Source: Burkholderiales bacterium (GTDB lineage Bacteria; Pseudomonadota; Gammaproteobacteria; Burkholderiales; Burkholderiaceae_C). From it: a DNA stretch of 64,000 nt. The stretch lies in NCBI GenBank assembly GCA_017307865.1, contig JAFKGE010000024.1:39083-103082 (forward strand). The letters run 5' to 3'. Made by a program: the position numbers and the translations under genes. The notes below the pieces were generated by a model. That model made no database searches. It was not told where the DNA came from and saw nothing but the letters and a program-made list of their open reading frames with translations. Below are positions 1 through 7,526 of the stretch, piece by piece. Every line of letters starts with the position of its first letter. The first letter of the stretch is position 1.

Positions 1-721
1 ACTGATCACGCTGCTGCAGATGGCCGGCGCCGACCTCAAGAAGGGCAAGTTCGTGCTGGCCGAGGGCGCCGACGGCTCCTCGATGACGCGCACCATCCCG
101 ATGGAGCTGGTCACCAGCGGCCAAGTGCTGGTGGCCTATGGGCAGAACGGCGAGATGCTGCGCCCCGAAAACGGCTACCCGCTGCGCCTGGTGGTGCCCG
201 GCGTGCAGGGCGTCAGCTGGGTCAAGTACCTGCGCCGGGTGGAAGTGGGCGACGAGCCCTGGAACACCAAGGACGAGTCGGTGCACTACATCGACCTGAT
301 GCCCGACGGCCAGCACCGCCAGTACAGCAGCATCCAGGAATGCAAGAGCGTGGTCACCACGCCCTCCGGCGGCCAGGTGCTGCTGGACAAGGGCTTCTAC
401 AACGTCAGCGGCCTGGCCTGGTCGGGGCGCGGCAAGATCAAGCGCGTGGACGTGTCGGTGGACGGCGGGCGCAACTGGCGCACCGCGCGGCTCGAAACCC
501 CGGTGCTCGACAAGTGCCTCACGCGCTTCAACATCGACTGGGTGTGGGACGGCAAGCCCGCCATCGTGCAAAGCCGGGCCATGGACGACACCGGCTTCGT
601 GCAGCCCAACTACCGGCAGCTGCGCGCCGTGCGCGGCACGCGCTCCATCTATCACAACAACGCCATCCAGTCCTGGCTGGTGCAGGAAAGCGGCGAGGTG
701 AAGAATGTCCAGCTGTCGTAA
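1..721 (+). CDS. soxC: Sulfane dehydrogenase subunit SoxC (3' part, start outside window)
   Basis: The reading frame is open from base 2 and runs to the TAA at 719-721, so about 240 C-terminal residues are present; the family is about 430 aa, so the N-terminal molybdopterin-binding half is missing. The visible part is the Mo-co oxidoreductase dimerisation (Ig-like) domain of the sulfite oxidase family, with the typical segments GVQGVSWVKYL, SGLAWSGRGKIKRVDVS and DGGRNWRTARLE. SoxC is the catalytic subunit that works with cytochrome SoxD on protein-bound sulfane sulfur in the periplasm. The last 17 bases overlap soxD, which indicates translational coupling. Confidence 0.93.
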   Translation, partial: LITLLQMAGADLKKGKFVLAEGADGSSMTRTIPMELVTSGQVLVAYGQNGEMLRPENGYPLRLVVPGVQGVSWVKYLRRVEVGDEPWNTKDESVHYIDLMPDGQHRQYSSIQECKSVVTTPSGGQVLLDKGFYNVSGLAWSGRGKIKRVDVSVDGGRNWRTARLETPVLDKCLTRFNIDWVWDGKPAIVQSRAMDDTGFVQPNYRQLRAVRGTRSIYHNNAIQSWLVQESGEVKNVQLS

Positions 722-1754
722 CGCCATCGCCGCGCTGCTGGCCGCCGCCTGCGTGCTGCCGGCGTGGGCGCAGGACAAGTTTCCCGGCATCGGCCGCGCG
801 GCCACGCCGGCCGAGGTCAAGGCCTGGGACATCGACGTGCGCCCCGACTTCAAGGGCCTGCCCAGCGGCTCGGGCAGCGTCGACCAGGGCCAGGAAATCT
901 GGGAATCCAAGTGCGCCAGCTGCCACGGCGTGTTCGGCGAGTCCAACTCGGTGTTCAACCCGCTGGTGGGCGGCACCACCAAGGACGACGTCAAGACCGG
1001 CCACGTCGCCACCCTCAAGCGCACCGACTACCCCGGCCGCACCACGCTGATGAAGGTGCCCACGGTGTCCACGCTGTGGGACTACATCAACCGCGCCATG
1101 CCCTGGAACGCGCCCAAGTCGCTCAAGCCCGACGAGGTGTACGCCGTCACGGCCTACCTGCTGAACCTGGGCGACGTCCTGCCGGCGGACTTCACGCTGT
1201 CGGACAAGAACATCGCCGAGGTGCAAAAGCTCATGCCCAACCGCAACGGCATGACCACCCAGCACGCCATGTGGCCGGGCAACGAGTTCAGCGCCGGCAA
1301 GACCAAACCCGACACCCAGGCCAAGGCCTGCATGAGCAACTGCGAGGTGCCGGTCGACGTGTCCTCGCGCCTGCCCGCGCACGCGGCCGATGCCTGGGGC
1401 AATCTGCGCGACCAGAACCGTCTGGTGGGGCCGCAGCGCGGCGAGGTCACCGTCGACGACGCCAAGAGCGGCGCCGCCAAGCCGTCCGCCGCCGACCCGC
1501 TGGCCGCCGCCGCCGTGGCCCTGACGCAAAAGCACGGCTGCGTGGCCTGCCACGGCATGACGGCCAAGCTGGTCGGCCCCGGCTTTGCCGAGGTGGCCAA
1601 GAAGCACGCCGGCCAGGCCGACTACCTGGCGGGCAAGATCGTCTCGGGCGGCGAGGGCGTGTGGGGCAATGTGCCCATGCCCGCGCAAACCCTCTCGCCC
1701 GACGATGCCAAGGCCATCGCCAGCTGGCTGGCCGCGGGGGCCAAGGCTCCCTGA
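705..1754 (+). CDS. soxD: Diheme c-type cytochrome SoxD (sulfane dehydrogenase subunit)
   Basis: A 349-aa protein with a Sec signal (hydrophobic residues 7-20, probable cleavage after AWA near residue 22). Two heme c motifs are visible, CASCH at 70-74 and CVACH at 279-283, as expected for SoxD. It accepts electrons from the SoxC molybdenum centre during the six-electron oxidation of SoxY-bound sulfane sulfur and passes them to the respiratory chain. The ATG at 705 lies inside the end of soxC. The segment between the two heme domains (about 215-270) is Ala/Lys-rich and probably a linker. Confidence 0.93.
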   Translation: MSSCRNAIAALLAAACVLPAWAQDKFPGIGRAATPAEVKAWDIDVRPDFKGLPSGSGSVDQGQEIWESKCASCHGVFGESNSVFNPLVGGTTKDDVKTGHVATLKRTDYPGRTTLMKVPTVSTLWDYINRAMPWNAPKSLKPDEVYAVTAYLLNLGDVLPADFTLSDKNIAEVQKLMPNRNGMTTQHAMWPGNEFSAGKTKPDTQAKACMSNCEVPVDVSSRLPAHAADAWGNLRDQNRLVGPQRGEVTVDDAKSGAAKPSAADPLAAAAVALTQKHGCVACHGMTAKLVGPGFAEVAKKHAGQADYLAGKIVSGGEGVWGNVPMPAQTLSPDDAKAIASWLAAGAKAP

Positions 1755-1857
1755 GGGGGGCGGGCCGTACTTCGTGGGGGATATCCCGCGCAGGGGAGTG
1801 CAGGTACTTCCGTTAACATCAACCCAATTGTTTAATTTGGATCAAGGAGATCGATTC

Positions 1858-2316
1858 ATGCAGACTCGTCGCGATACCCTGCGCCAAGGCGCGCTGGTGA
1901 CTGGCGTGCTGGCCGCGGGCAGCCTGCTGTCGCAGCCGGCGCTGGCCTTCAACAAGGCCGCGTTCGACAGCAAGCAGATGGCCGATGCGCTCAAGGGCCT
2001 GGGCGTGAACAGCCCGCTGGCCGAAAGCAAGGACGTCACGCTCACCGCGCCCGACATCGCCGAGAACGGCGCCGTGGTGCCCATGACCGTGGCCACCACG
2101 CTGCCCAACGTCAAGGAAATGCTGCTGATGGTCGAGAAGAACCCCGCTCCCCTGGTGGCGATGTTCACCGTCAGCCCCGAGGTCGAGGCCAACTTCGCCA
2201 CCCGCTCCAAGATGGGCCAGTCCTCCGACGTCTACGCCATCGCCGTCACCACCGACGGCAAGGCGCTGTACGCCAAGAAGGAAGTCAAGGTGACCCTGGG
2301 CGGCTGCGGCGGCTGA
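1858..2316 (+). CDS. soxY: Sulfur carrier protein SoxY
   Basis: A 152-aa protein ending in GGCGG (148-152), the swinging-arm motif whose cysteine (Cys150) carries the sulfur substrate through the Sox cycle. The N-terminus has a twin-arginine-type signal (RRDTLRQGA, then a hydrophobic stretch and QPALA before FNKAAF), so it is probably exported folded by Tat, perhaps together with SoxZ, which has no signal. A ribosome site AAGGAGA lies about 8 bases before the ATG. The preceding gap (1755-1857) contains no gene and could carry a second promoter. Confidence 0.95.
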   Translation: MQTRRDTLRQGALVTGVLAAGSLLSQPALAFNKAAFDSKQMADALKGLGVNSPLAESKDVTLTAPDIAENGAVVPMTVATTLPNVKEMLLMVEKNPAPLVAMFTVSPEVEANFATRSKMGQSSDVYAIAVTTDGKALYAKKEVKVTLGGCGG

Positions 2317-2375
2317 GCGCACGCCCCCGCCCCTTCATCGAAACATTGAACGAACATTGAATCAGGAGTATTGAC

Positions 2376-2687
2376 ATGGGTGATCCGATGCGCATTCGCG
2401 CCCAGGCGAAGGACGACAAGACCACGGTGCGCGTGCTGATGGCGCACGAAATGGAATCCGGCCAACGCAAGGATTCTTCGGGCAAGCTGATCCCGGCCTG
2501 GCACATCACCGACGTGACGGCCACGCTCAACGGCAAGCAAGTCTTCTCGTGCGAGTGGGGGCCGGCGGTTTCCAAGAACCCCTTCCTGCAGTTCACCATC
2601 AAGGGCGGCAAGGCCGGCGACAAGGTGGCCGTCACCTGGAAAGACACCAAGGGCGACACCCGCACCGACGAGGCCACCGTTTCCTGA
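2376..2687 (+). CDS. soxZ: SoxZ, partner of the SoxY sulfur carrier
   Basis: A 103-aa Ig-fold protein with the family core HEMESGQRKDSSGK, PAWHITDV and a C-terminal VTWKDTKGD. It has no signal peptide, as is usual for SoxZ; it forms the SoxYZ heterodimer that displays the carrier cysteine to SoxAX, SoxB and SoxCD. A ribosome site (CAGGAG) precedes the ATG. It lies between soxY and soxA in the standard order. Confidence 0.94.
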   Translation: MGDPMRIRAQAKDDKTTVRVLMAHEMESGQRKDSSGKLIPAWHITDVTATLNGKQVFSCEWGPAVSKNPFLQFTIKGGKAGDKVAVTWKDTKGDTRTDEATVS

Positions 2688-2769
2688 GCCAGACCGGGCG
2701 CGGGCCCGGGGCGGCACGCGCCGCCCGCTCTTTTCACCGACGACATCGACACACAGGAGACACTTGACG

Positions 2770-3582
2770 ATGCACGCACGATCGCTTTGCCTGGCCGTGC
2801 TGGCCGTGCTGGGGGCGCTGGCCCTCGGCGCCCCGGCCCTGGCCCAGAAGACGTCCACCCAGGCCATCGAGGAATATCGCGAGATGCTGCAGGACGGCAA
2901 CCCGTCCGAGCTGTTCGAGATGAAGGGCGAGGAACTGTGGAGCAAGAAGCGCGGCCCCAAGAACGCCTCGCTGCAACAGTGCGATCTGGGCAAGGGGCCG
3001 GGCGTGGTCAAGGGTGCGTTCGTCGAGCTGCCGCGCTACTTTGCCGACACCGGCAAGGTGCAGGACCTGGAGTCGCGCCTGGTGACGTGCATGAGCACGC
3101 TGCAGGGCATCGACCCGAAGGAAGTCATCAACGGCCAGTGGGGCAAGGGCGAGCGCGCCAACGTCACGGCGTTGGCCACCTGGGTCGGCGCGCAGTCCAA
3201 GGGCATGCCCTTCAACCTGCCGCAGTCGCACGCGCAGGAGCGCGAGATGTACCAGGTGGGCAAGCGCCTGTTCTTCCAGCGCGGCGGCTCGCATGACTTC
3301 GCCTGCGCGTCCTGCCACGGCGAGGAGGGCAAGCGCATCCGCCTGCAGGACTTGCCGCACCTGAGCGGCAAGGCGGGCGACGGCGTGGGCTTTGCCGCCT
3401 GGCCGGCCTACCGCGTGTCCAACGGCCAGATGTGGACCATGCAGCACCGCCTGAACGACTGCTACCGCCAGCAGCGCTTTCCCGAGCCGACCTACGCCAG
3501 CGACGCCACCGTGGCCCTGGGCGTGTACCTGGGCGTGAACGCCAAGGGCGACAAGTCCGCCGTGCCCACCATCAAGCGCTGA
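2770..3582 (+). CDS. soxA: Monoheme-type SoxA (L-cysteine S-thiosulfotransferase subunit)
   Basis: A 270-aa periplasmic cytochrome with a signal peptide ending APALAQ. Only one heme motif is present, CASCH at 179-183; the heme-ligand cysteine that carries the active-site persulfide is Cys231 (NDCYRQQ). Where diheme SoxA has its first heme motif there are only two lone cysteines, Cys71 and Cys107, which in the monoheme class form a disulfide. With SoxX it attaches thiosulfate to the SoxY cysteine. I chose the ATG at 2770 over a TTG at 2764 because it lies 10 bases after AGGAG. Confidence 0.93.
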   Translation: MHARSLCLAVLAVLGALALGAPALAQKTSTQAIEEYREMLQDGNPSELFEMKGEELWSKKRGPKNASLQQCDLGKGPGVVKGAFVELPRYFADTGKVQDLESRLVTCMSTLQGIDPKEVINGQWGKGERANVTALATWVGAQSKGMPFNLPQSHAQEREMYQVGKRLFFQRGGSHDFACASCHGEEGKRIRLQDLPHLSGKAGDGVGFAAWPAYRVSNGQMWTMQHRLNDCYRQQRFPEPTYASDATVALGVYLGVNAKGDKSAVPTIKR

Positions 3583-3599
3583 ATCGGGAGCCCCTAGCG

Positions 3600-4280
3600 A
3601 TGAACATCAAGACCTCCATCAAGCTGGCCGCCGTGGCGGCGGGTGCCGCAACCCTGCTGGCTGCGTGCGCCGGCGGCGCCTCCTCGGGCGCCGACATGAA
3701 CCCGGCGCAGCTGGACGCGCTGACGCACCAGATCGTGCAGAACTCCTTTCACGACAAGGGCATCGTCAAGGTCAGCCAGGCGCTGGCCAGCGACCCGACG
3801 CTGGACGCCTGCAACGCCGCCGACGTGGCGGGCCACCCGCTGTCGCCCGAGCGCGCCAAGGAGATCGAAGCGCTCAACATGAAGACCATCCAGTGGCCCG
3901 CCGACGGCAAGTACCTTGGCGACTGGAAGTCGGGCGAGAAAATCGCCCAGAGCGGTCGCGGCCGCACCTGGACCGACAAGGCCGACACGGTCAACGGCGG
4001 CAACTGCTACAACTGCCACCAGATCACCAAGGAAGAAATCTCCTTCGGCACCATCGGCCCCAGCCTGTACCACTACAACAAGCTGCACGGCGTGACCGAC
4101 CCGGGCAGCCCGCAGGCCCAGGAAATGGTCAAGTACACCTGGGGCAAGATCTGGAACAGCAAGGCCTACAACGCCTGCTCCAACATGCCGCGCGCCGGCA
4201 CCAAGGGCACCCTGACCGAGGCGCAGGTGCGCGACATCGTGGCGCTGCTGATGGACCCCAAGTCGCCCGTCAACCAGTAA
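3600..4280 (+). CDS. soxX: Cytochrome c SoxX, with a possible lipoprotein signal
   Basis: A 226-aa monoheme cytochrome c with CYNCH at 136-140 and a probable distal methionine in CSNMPRAG. It partners SoxA. The N-terminus MNIKTSIKLAAVAAGAATLL is followed by AAC with Cys23 in a lipobox-like LAAC context, so the protein may be lipid-anchored rather than soluble. At 226 aa it is longer than the smallest SoxX proteins (about 120-150 aa), with an extra N-terminal helical region (about 30-100). The ATG follows CGGGAGCC at 8-base spacing, 17 bases after the soxA stop. Confidence 0.92.
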   Translation: MNIKTSIKLAAVAAGAATLLAACAGGASSGADMNPAQLDALTHQIVQNSFHDKGIVKVSQALASDPTLDACNAADVAGHPLSPERAKEIEALNMKTIQWPADGKYLGDWKSGEKIAQSGRGRTWTDKADTVNGGNCYNCHQITKEEISFGTIGPSLYHYNKLHGVTDPGSPQAQEMVKYTWGKIWNSKAYNACSNMPRAGTKGTLTEAQVRDIVALLMDPKSPVNQ

Positions 4281-4385
4281 AGTCAGTACACGGCCCGGTG
4301 CGGGCCTGTCGAGCGGGCCGCGGCCTTGCTTGATCGGCTTCCCACCGGGTCTTTTTCATTTTGATACTTCAGTGAGTGCTGATAT

Positions 4386-6122
4386 ATGAATCTCACCAAA
4401 CGCGAATTCATGCAGGTGCTGGGCGCCGCCAGCGCCGCCGGCCTGGGCCTGGGCCGCTTTGCCGACGCCAGCGCGCAGACGGCGGCCGAGGGGCTGTACG
4501 ACCTGCCGAAGTTCGGCAACGTGTCGCTGCTGCACATGACCGACTGCCATGCTCAGCTGAGGCCCATCTACTTTCGCGAACCCAGCGTGAACCTGGGCGT
4601 GGGCGACATGAAGGGCCGCCTGCCGCACCGGGTGGGTGAAGACCTGCTGAAGGCCGTCGGCGTCAAGGCCGGCACGCCCACCGCGCACGCGCTGACCTAC
4701 CTCGACTTCGACCAGGCCGCGCAGCGCTACGGCAAGGTGGGCGGCTTTGCGCACCTGGCCACCCTGGTGCAGCGCCTGCGCGCCAGCCGCCCCGGCGCGC
4801 TGCTGCTGGACGGCGGCGACACCTGGCAGGGCTCGGGCACGGCGCTGTGGACCAAGGGCCAGGACATGGTGGACGCCTGCAAGCTGCTGGGCGTGGACGT
4901 GATGACCGGCCACTGGGAGTTCACCCTGGGCATGGAGCGCGTGAAGGAAATCATCGAGAAAGACTTTGCCGGCAAGGTCGACTTCGTGGCGCAAAACGTC
5001 AAGACCACCGACTTCGGCGACCCGGTGTTCAAGCCCTACGTCGTCAAGCCCATCAATGGCGTGCCCGTGGCCATCATCGGCCAGGCCTTTCCGTACACGC
5101 CCATCGCCAACCCGCGCTACATGGTGGCCGACTGGGAATTCGGCATCCAGGACGAGAACCTGCAGAAGATGGTCGACGAGGCGCGCGGCAAGGGCGCGCA
5201 GGTGGTCGTGGTGCTGAGCCACAACGGCATGGATGTCGACCTGAAGATGGCCAGCCGCGTCACGGGCGTGGACGCCATCCTCGGCGGCCACACGCACGAC
5301 GGCATGCCGGTGGCCAGCATCGTCAAGAACAAGTCGGGCCAGACCATCGTCACCAACGCCGGCAGCAACGGCAAGTTCTTGGGCGTGCTGGACTTCGACG
5401 TCAAGAACGGCAAGGTGAGCGACTTCCGCTACAAGCTGCTGCCGGTGTTCGCCAACATGCTGCCGGCCGACAAGGCGATGGACGCGCTGATCACCCAGAT
5501 CCGCGCGCCCTACGAGGCCAAGCTGGCCGAGCAGCTGGCCGTTACCGAAGGCCTGCTGTACCGCCGCGGCAACTTCAACGGCACCGGCGACCAGCTGATC
5601 GTCGATGCCCTGATGGACGTGCAGGGCGCCGAGATCGCGTTCTCGCCCGGCTTTCGCTGGGGCACCTCGTTGCTGCCCGGCCAGCCCATCACGCGCGAAT
5701 GGCTGCTCGACATGACCGCCACCACCTACAGCTACGCCACGCTGACCGACATGAAGGGCGAGATGCTCAAGACCGTGCTGGAGGACGTGGCCGACAACCT
5801 GTTCAACCCCGACCCCTACTATCAGCAGGGCGGCGACATGGTGCGCGTGGGCGGCTTGACCTATGCCTGCGACCCGCTGGCCGAGATGGGCCAGCGCATC
5901 AGCGATATGCGCCTGAAGGGCCAGCCGATCGACCCCGCCAAGACCTACAAGGTGGCCGGCTGGGCGCCCGTCGCCGAAGACGCCGCCAAGGCCGGCAACC
6001 CCATGGTGTGGGACTTGATCGAGCAGTGGCTGAAAGCGCGCGGCGGCAAGGTCTCGCCGCGCCAGCCCAACGCGCCCAAGCTGACCGGCGCCGTGCTGCC
6101 CAATCCGGGCTACGCGGGGTAG
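4386..6122 (+). CDS. soxB: Thiosulfohydrolase SoxB
   Basis: A 578-aa dimanganese hydrolase of the 5'-nucleotidase superfamily that releases sulfate from SoxY-cysteine-S-sulfonate. Metal and active-site motifs are visible in order: HMTDCHAQ near 55, GGDTWQGSGT near 142, GHWEFTLG near 178, LSHNGMDVD near 279 and GGHTHDG near 301. The N-terminus (TKREFMQVLGAASAAGLG) resembles a Tat signal. Upstream (4281-4385) is a 105-base gap with a GC-rich hairpin but no clear ribosome site. A 59-bp stretch (5317-5375) recurs, diverged, at 6869-6927. Confidence 0.95.
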   Translation: MNLTKREFMQVLGAASAAGLGLGRFADASAQTAAEGLYDLPKFGNVSLLHMTDCHAQLRPIYFREPSVNLGVGDMKGRLPHRVGEDLLKAVGVKAGTPTAHALTYLDFDQAAQRYGKVGGFAHLATLVQRLRASRPGALLLDGGDTWQGSGTALWTKGQDMVDACKLLGVDVMTGHWEFTLGMERVKEIIEKDFAGKVDFVAQNVKTTDFGDPVFKPYVVKPINGVPVAIIGQAFPYTPIANPRYMVADWEFGIQDENLQKMVDEARGKGAQVVVVLSHNGMDVDLKMASRVTGVDAILGGHTHDGMPVASIVKNKSGQTIVTNAGSNGKFLGVLDFDVKNGKVSDFRYKLLPVFANMLPADKAMDALITQIRAPYEAKLAEQLAVTEGLLYRRGNFNGTGDQLIVDALMDVQGAEIAFSPGFRWGTSLLPGQPITREWLLDMTATTYSYATLTDMKGEMLKTVLEDVADNLFNPDPYYQQGGDMVRVGGLTYACDPLAEMGQRISDMRLKGQPIDPAKTYKVAGWAPVAEDAAKAGNPMVWDLIEQWLKARGGKVSPRQPNAPKLTGAVLPNPGYAG

Positions 6123-6130
6123 GGCGGATG

Positions 6131-6194
6131 CTTCTGATTTGATAGCTGCCAGCACTTTATGGGCGAGCGCTGGAGGCCTATTCAGCTTGAATTC
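6131..6194 (-). repeat. R1 dispersed repeat, copy 1
   Basis: Just after the soxB stop. Read on the minus strand it matches the R1 consensus: a TTCAAG start, AATAGGCCTCCAGCGCTCGC, then GCAGCTATCAAATC. The shared frame is open and reads FKLNRPPALAHKVLAAIKSE. It is antisense to the sox operon. The sequence directly right of it (about 6200-6225) looks like a second common intergenic repeat fragment. Confidence 0.8.
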
Positions 6195-6282
6195 TCGTAG
6201 GCTGGGTAGAGCGCAGCGAAACCCCGCTTCGCGCGACCCGGCGCCGACTACGCCCACTGAAAGTGACGTGAGGAGAACACGG

Positions 6283-6822
6283 ATGAAACGGTCTCTGTCC
6301 TGCATCGGTCTCGCTGTTGTCGTCGTTGCGACTGCCGCGCCCCCCGCGCTCGCCGAAGAATTCGCCCCCTATGGATCCGCCAAGGCCGATCGGCGCGAGA
6401 CGCTGACGGCCGACGTGGTGTTCGACGTCAACTATGCCGAGCCGCAACAGCTGCATGGCCTGTACAACTACGTCAAGAACATGCAGAAGGCCGCCAAGGG
6501 CAAGGTGGTGGTGCTGACCCGCGGCCCCGAGCTGCGCGCCTTCGCCAAGGAAAACTACCTCGAATACCAGGACATCGTCGACCGCATGGCCGGCCTGGCG
6601 AAGGAGGGCGTGGAGTTCAGGATGTGCAGCAACGCCATGAAGGCGGCGGGCTTCCAGGCCGAGGACATGCACGGCTTTGTCACGGTGGCGGAGGCCGGCG
6701 GCTTTCCCGAACTGGTCTACTGGATGGGCAAGGGCTACAAAGTCATCAACCAGTCCGTCAACCCGGCGCCGCTGCCGGTCCGGGACGCGCGCTATCTCGA
6801 CCAGCCGCAACTCAAGAAGTAG
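6283..6822 (+). CDS. Periplasmic DsrE/DsrF-like protein of the sox cluster
   Basis: A 179-aa protein with a Sec signal (hydrophobic 5-20, cut after PALA near 24). The body has the DsrE-like Rossmann pattern: LTADVVFDVNYAEP, NYVKNMQKAAKGKVVVLTRG, AGLAKEGVEFRMCSNAMKAAG and a Gly/Ala-rich C-terminal VTVAEAGGFPELVYWMGKG. Cys131 (in FRMCSN) is the only cysteine outside the signal peptide. DsrE-fold proteins often sit beside sox genes and are thought to handle bound sulfur; the exact role is inferred. The ATG was chosen for the GAGGAG 6 bases upstream; longer in-frame starts would read through repeat copy 1. Confidence 0.75.
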   Translation: MKRSLSCIGLAVVVVATAAPPALAEEFAPYGSAKADRRETLTADVVFDVNYAEPQQLHGLYNYVKNMQKAAKGKVVVLTRGPELRAFAKENYLEYQDIVDRMAGLAKEGVEFRMCSNAMKAAGFQAEDMHGFVTVAEAGGFPELVYWMGKGYKVINQSVNPAPLPVRDARYLDQPQLKK

Positions 6823-6868
6823 GCCGGCGGGCCCAAGTCCAGCGCAGCAGTCGTTCAGCCGCGCGCCC

Positions 6869-6927
6869 GCATCGTCGAGAACAAGTCGGGCCGGGCCATC
6901 GTCGCCAACGCCGGCCGCAACGGCAAG
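6869..6927 (+). pseudogene. Relic fragment of a second soxB-like gene
   Basis: These 59 bases match soxB positions 5317-5375 with only 5 differences and no gaps. In the corresponding frame they read RIVENKSGRAIVANAGRNGK against SIVKNKSGQTIVTNAGSNGK in SoxB. Similarity stops on both sides, and the frame does not continue into a gene. It lies between the DsrE-like gene and the hemerythrin-like gene. I read it as a decayed duplicate or a trace of a recombination event; no function is implied. Confidence 0.7.
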
Positions 6928-6992
6928 CCGAGCCTTGGGGCCATCCGCGCCGGGCGCGTCGCGCGGGCCGCCAGTTGCCCGACACTCGGGCC

Positions 6993-7433
6993 ATGACCCT
7001 CAATCTCTTTGAACGTGAACACCAGCGCATCGACGCCCTGCTGCACGCACACCTGCTGGACGTGGTCGGCGGCGACTTCAAGGGCGCGCGCCGCCGGCTC
7101 GCCCGTTGGCGCCAGGCGCTGAACGGCCACATCCAGATCGAGCAAACCCGCCTGCTGCCCCACGTGCCCGCAGGCGCGCGCTGGGACGCCCGCGTCTACC
7201 AGCTGGAGCACGATCGCATCGCCCTGCTGGCCGACGAGTACGCCGCGCGCGTGCAAGCCGCTGCCGCGCGCCCACCGCAAGGCAGGCAGGCGCGCCGGCA
7301 GGCCGTGCTGGACCTGCTGGACGCCGCGCACTCCTTGCGTCATCTGCTGGAGCACCATCACCAGCGCGAGGAGATGGCGCTGGCGCATGAGTTGCCGGCG
7401 GTGTTGCAGGCGGCGGCTTGGGCAGCTGGATAA
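6993..7433 (+). CDS. Hemerythrin-like (HHE) domain protein
   Basis: A 146-aa cytoplasmic protein with the histidine/glutamate pattern of a four-helix hemerythrin domain: EREHQRIDALLHAH, LNGHIQIEQTRLLPHV, LEHDRIALLADEY and HLLEHHHQREEMAL. Such domains bind a diiron site and handle O2, NO or iron. It is probably a separate unit from the sox operon, because the relic fragment lies between them. There is no clear ribosome site. It is convergent with gspE. Confidence 0.8.
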   Translation: MTLNLFEREHQRIDALLHAHLLDVVGGDFKGARRRLARWRQALNGHIQIEQTRLLPHVPAGARWDARVYQLEHDRIALLADEYAARVQAAAARPPQGRQARRQAVLDLLDAAHSLRHLLEHHHQREEMALAHELPAVLQAAAWAAG

Positions 7434-7463
7434 ACCAGGGCGTGCTCCGAAACAGGTGGACGC

Positions 7464-7526
7464 TTTGGTTTTTATAGCTGACAGCGATTTCTGGACGGGC
7501 GCCAGAGCCCGATTTGATTCAAAACC
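7464..7526 (-). repeat. R1 dispersed repeat, copy 2, abutting the gspE stop codon
   Basis: The minus-strand copy begins at the base next to the gspE TGA (7527-7529). It contains TCAAATCGGGCTCTGGCGCC, CGTCCAGAAATCG and TCAGCTATAAAAACC. The shared frame is open (FESNRALAPVQKSLSAIKTK). It occupies the place where gspF often follows gspE. Confidence 0.85.

Noticed and set aside
2770..3582. SoxA as a defective protein because one heme motif is missing
   Set aside because: A natural monoheme class with a disulfide at that place is known, and the two cysteines expected for it are present.
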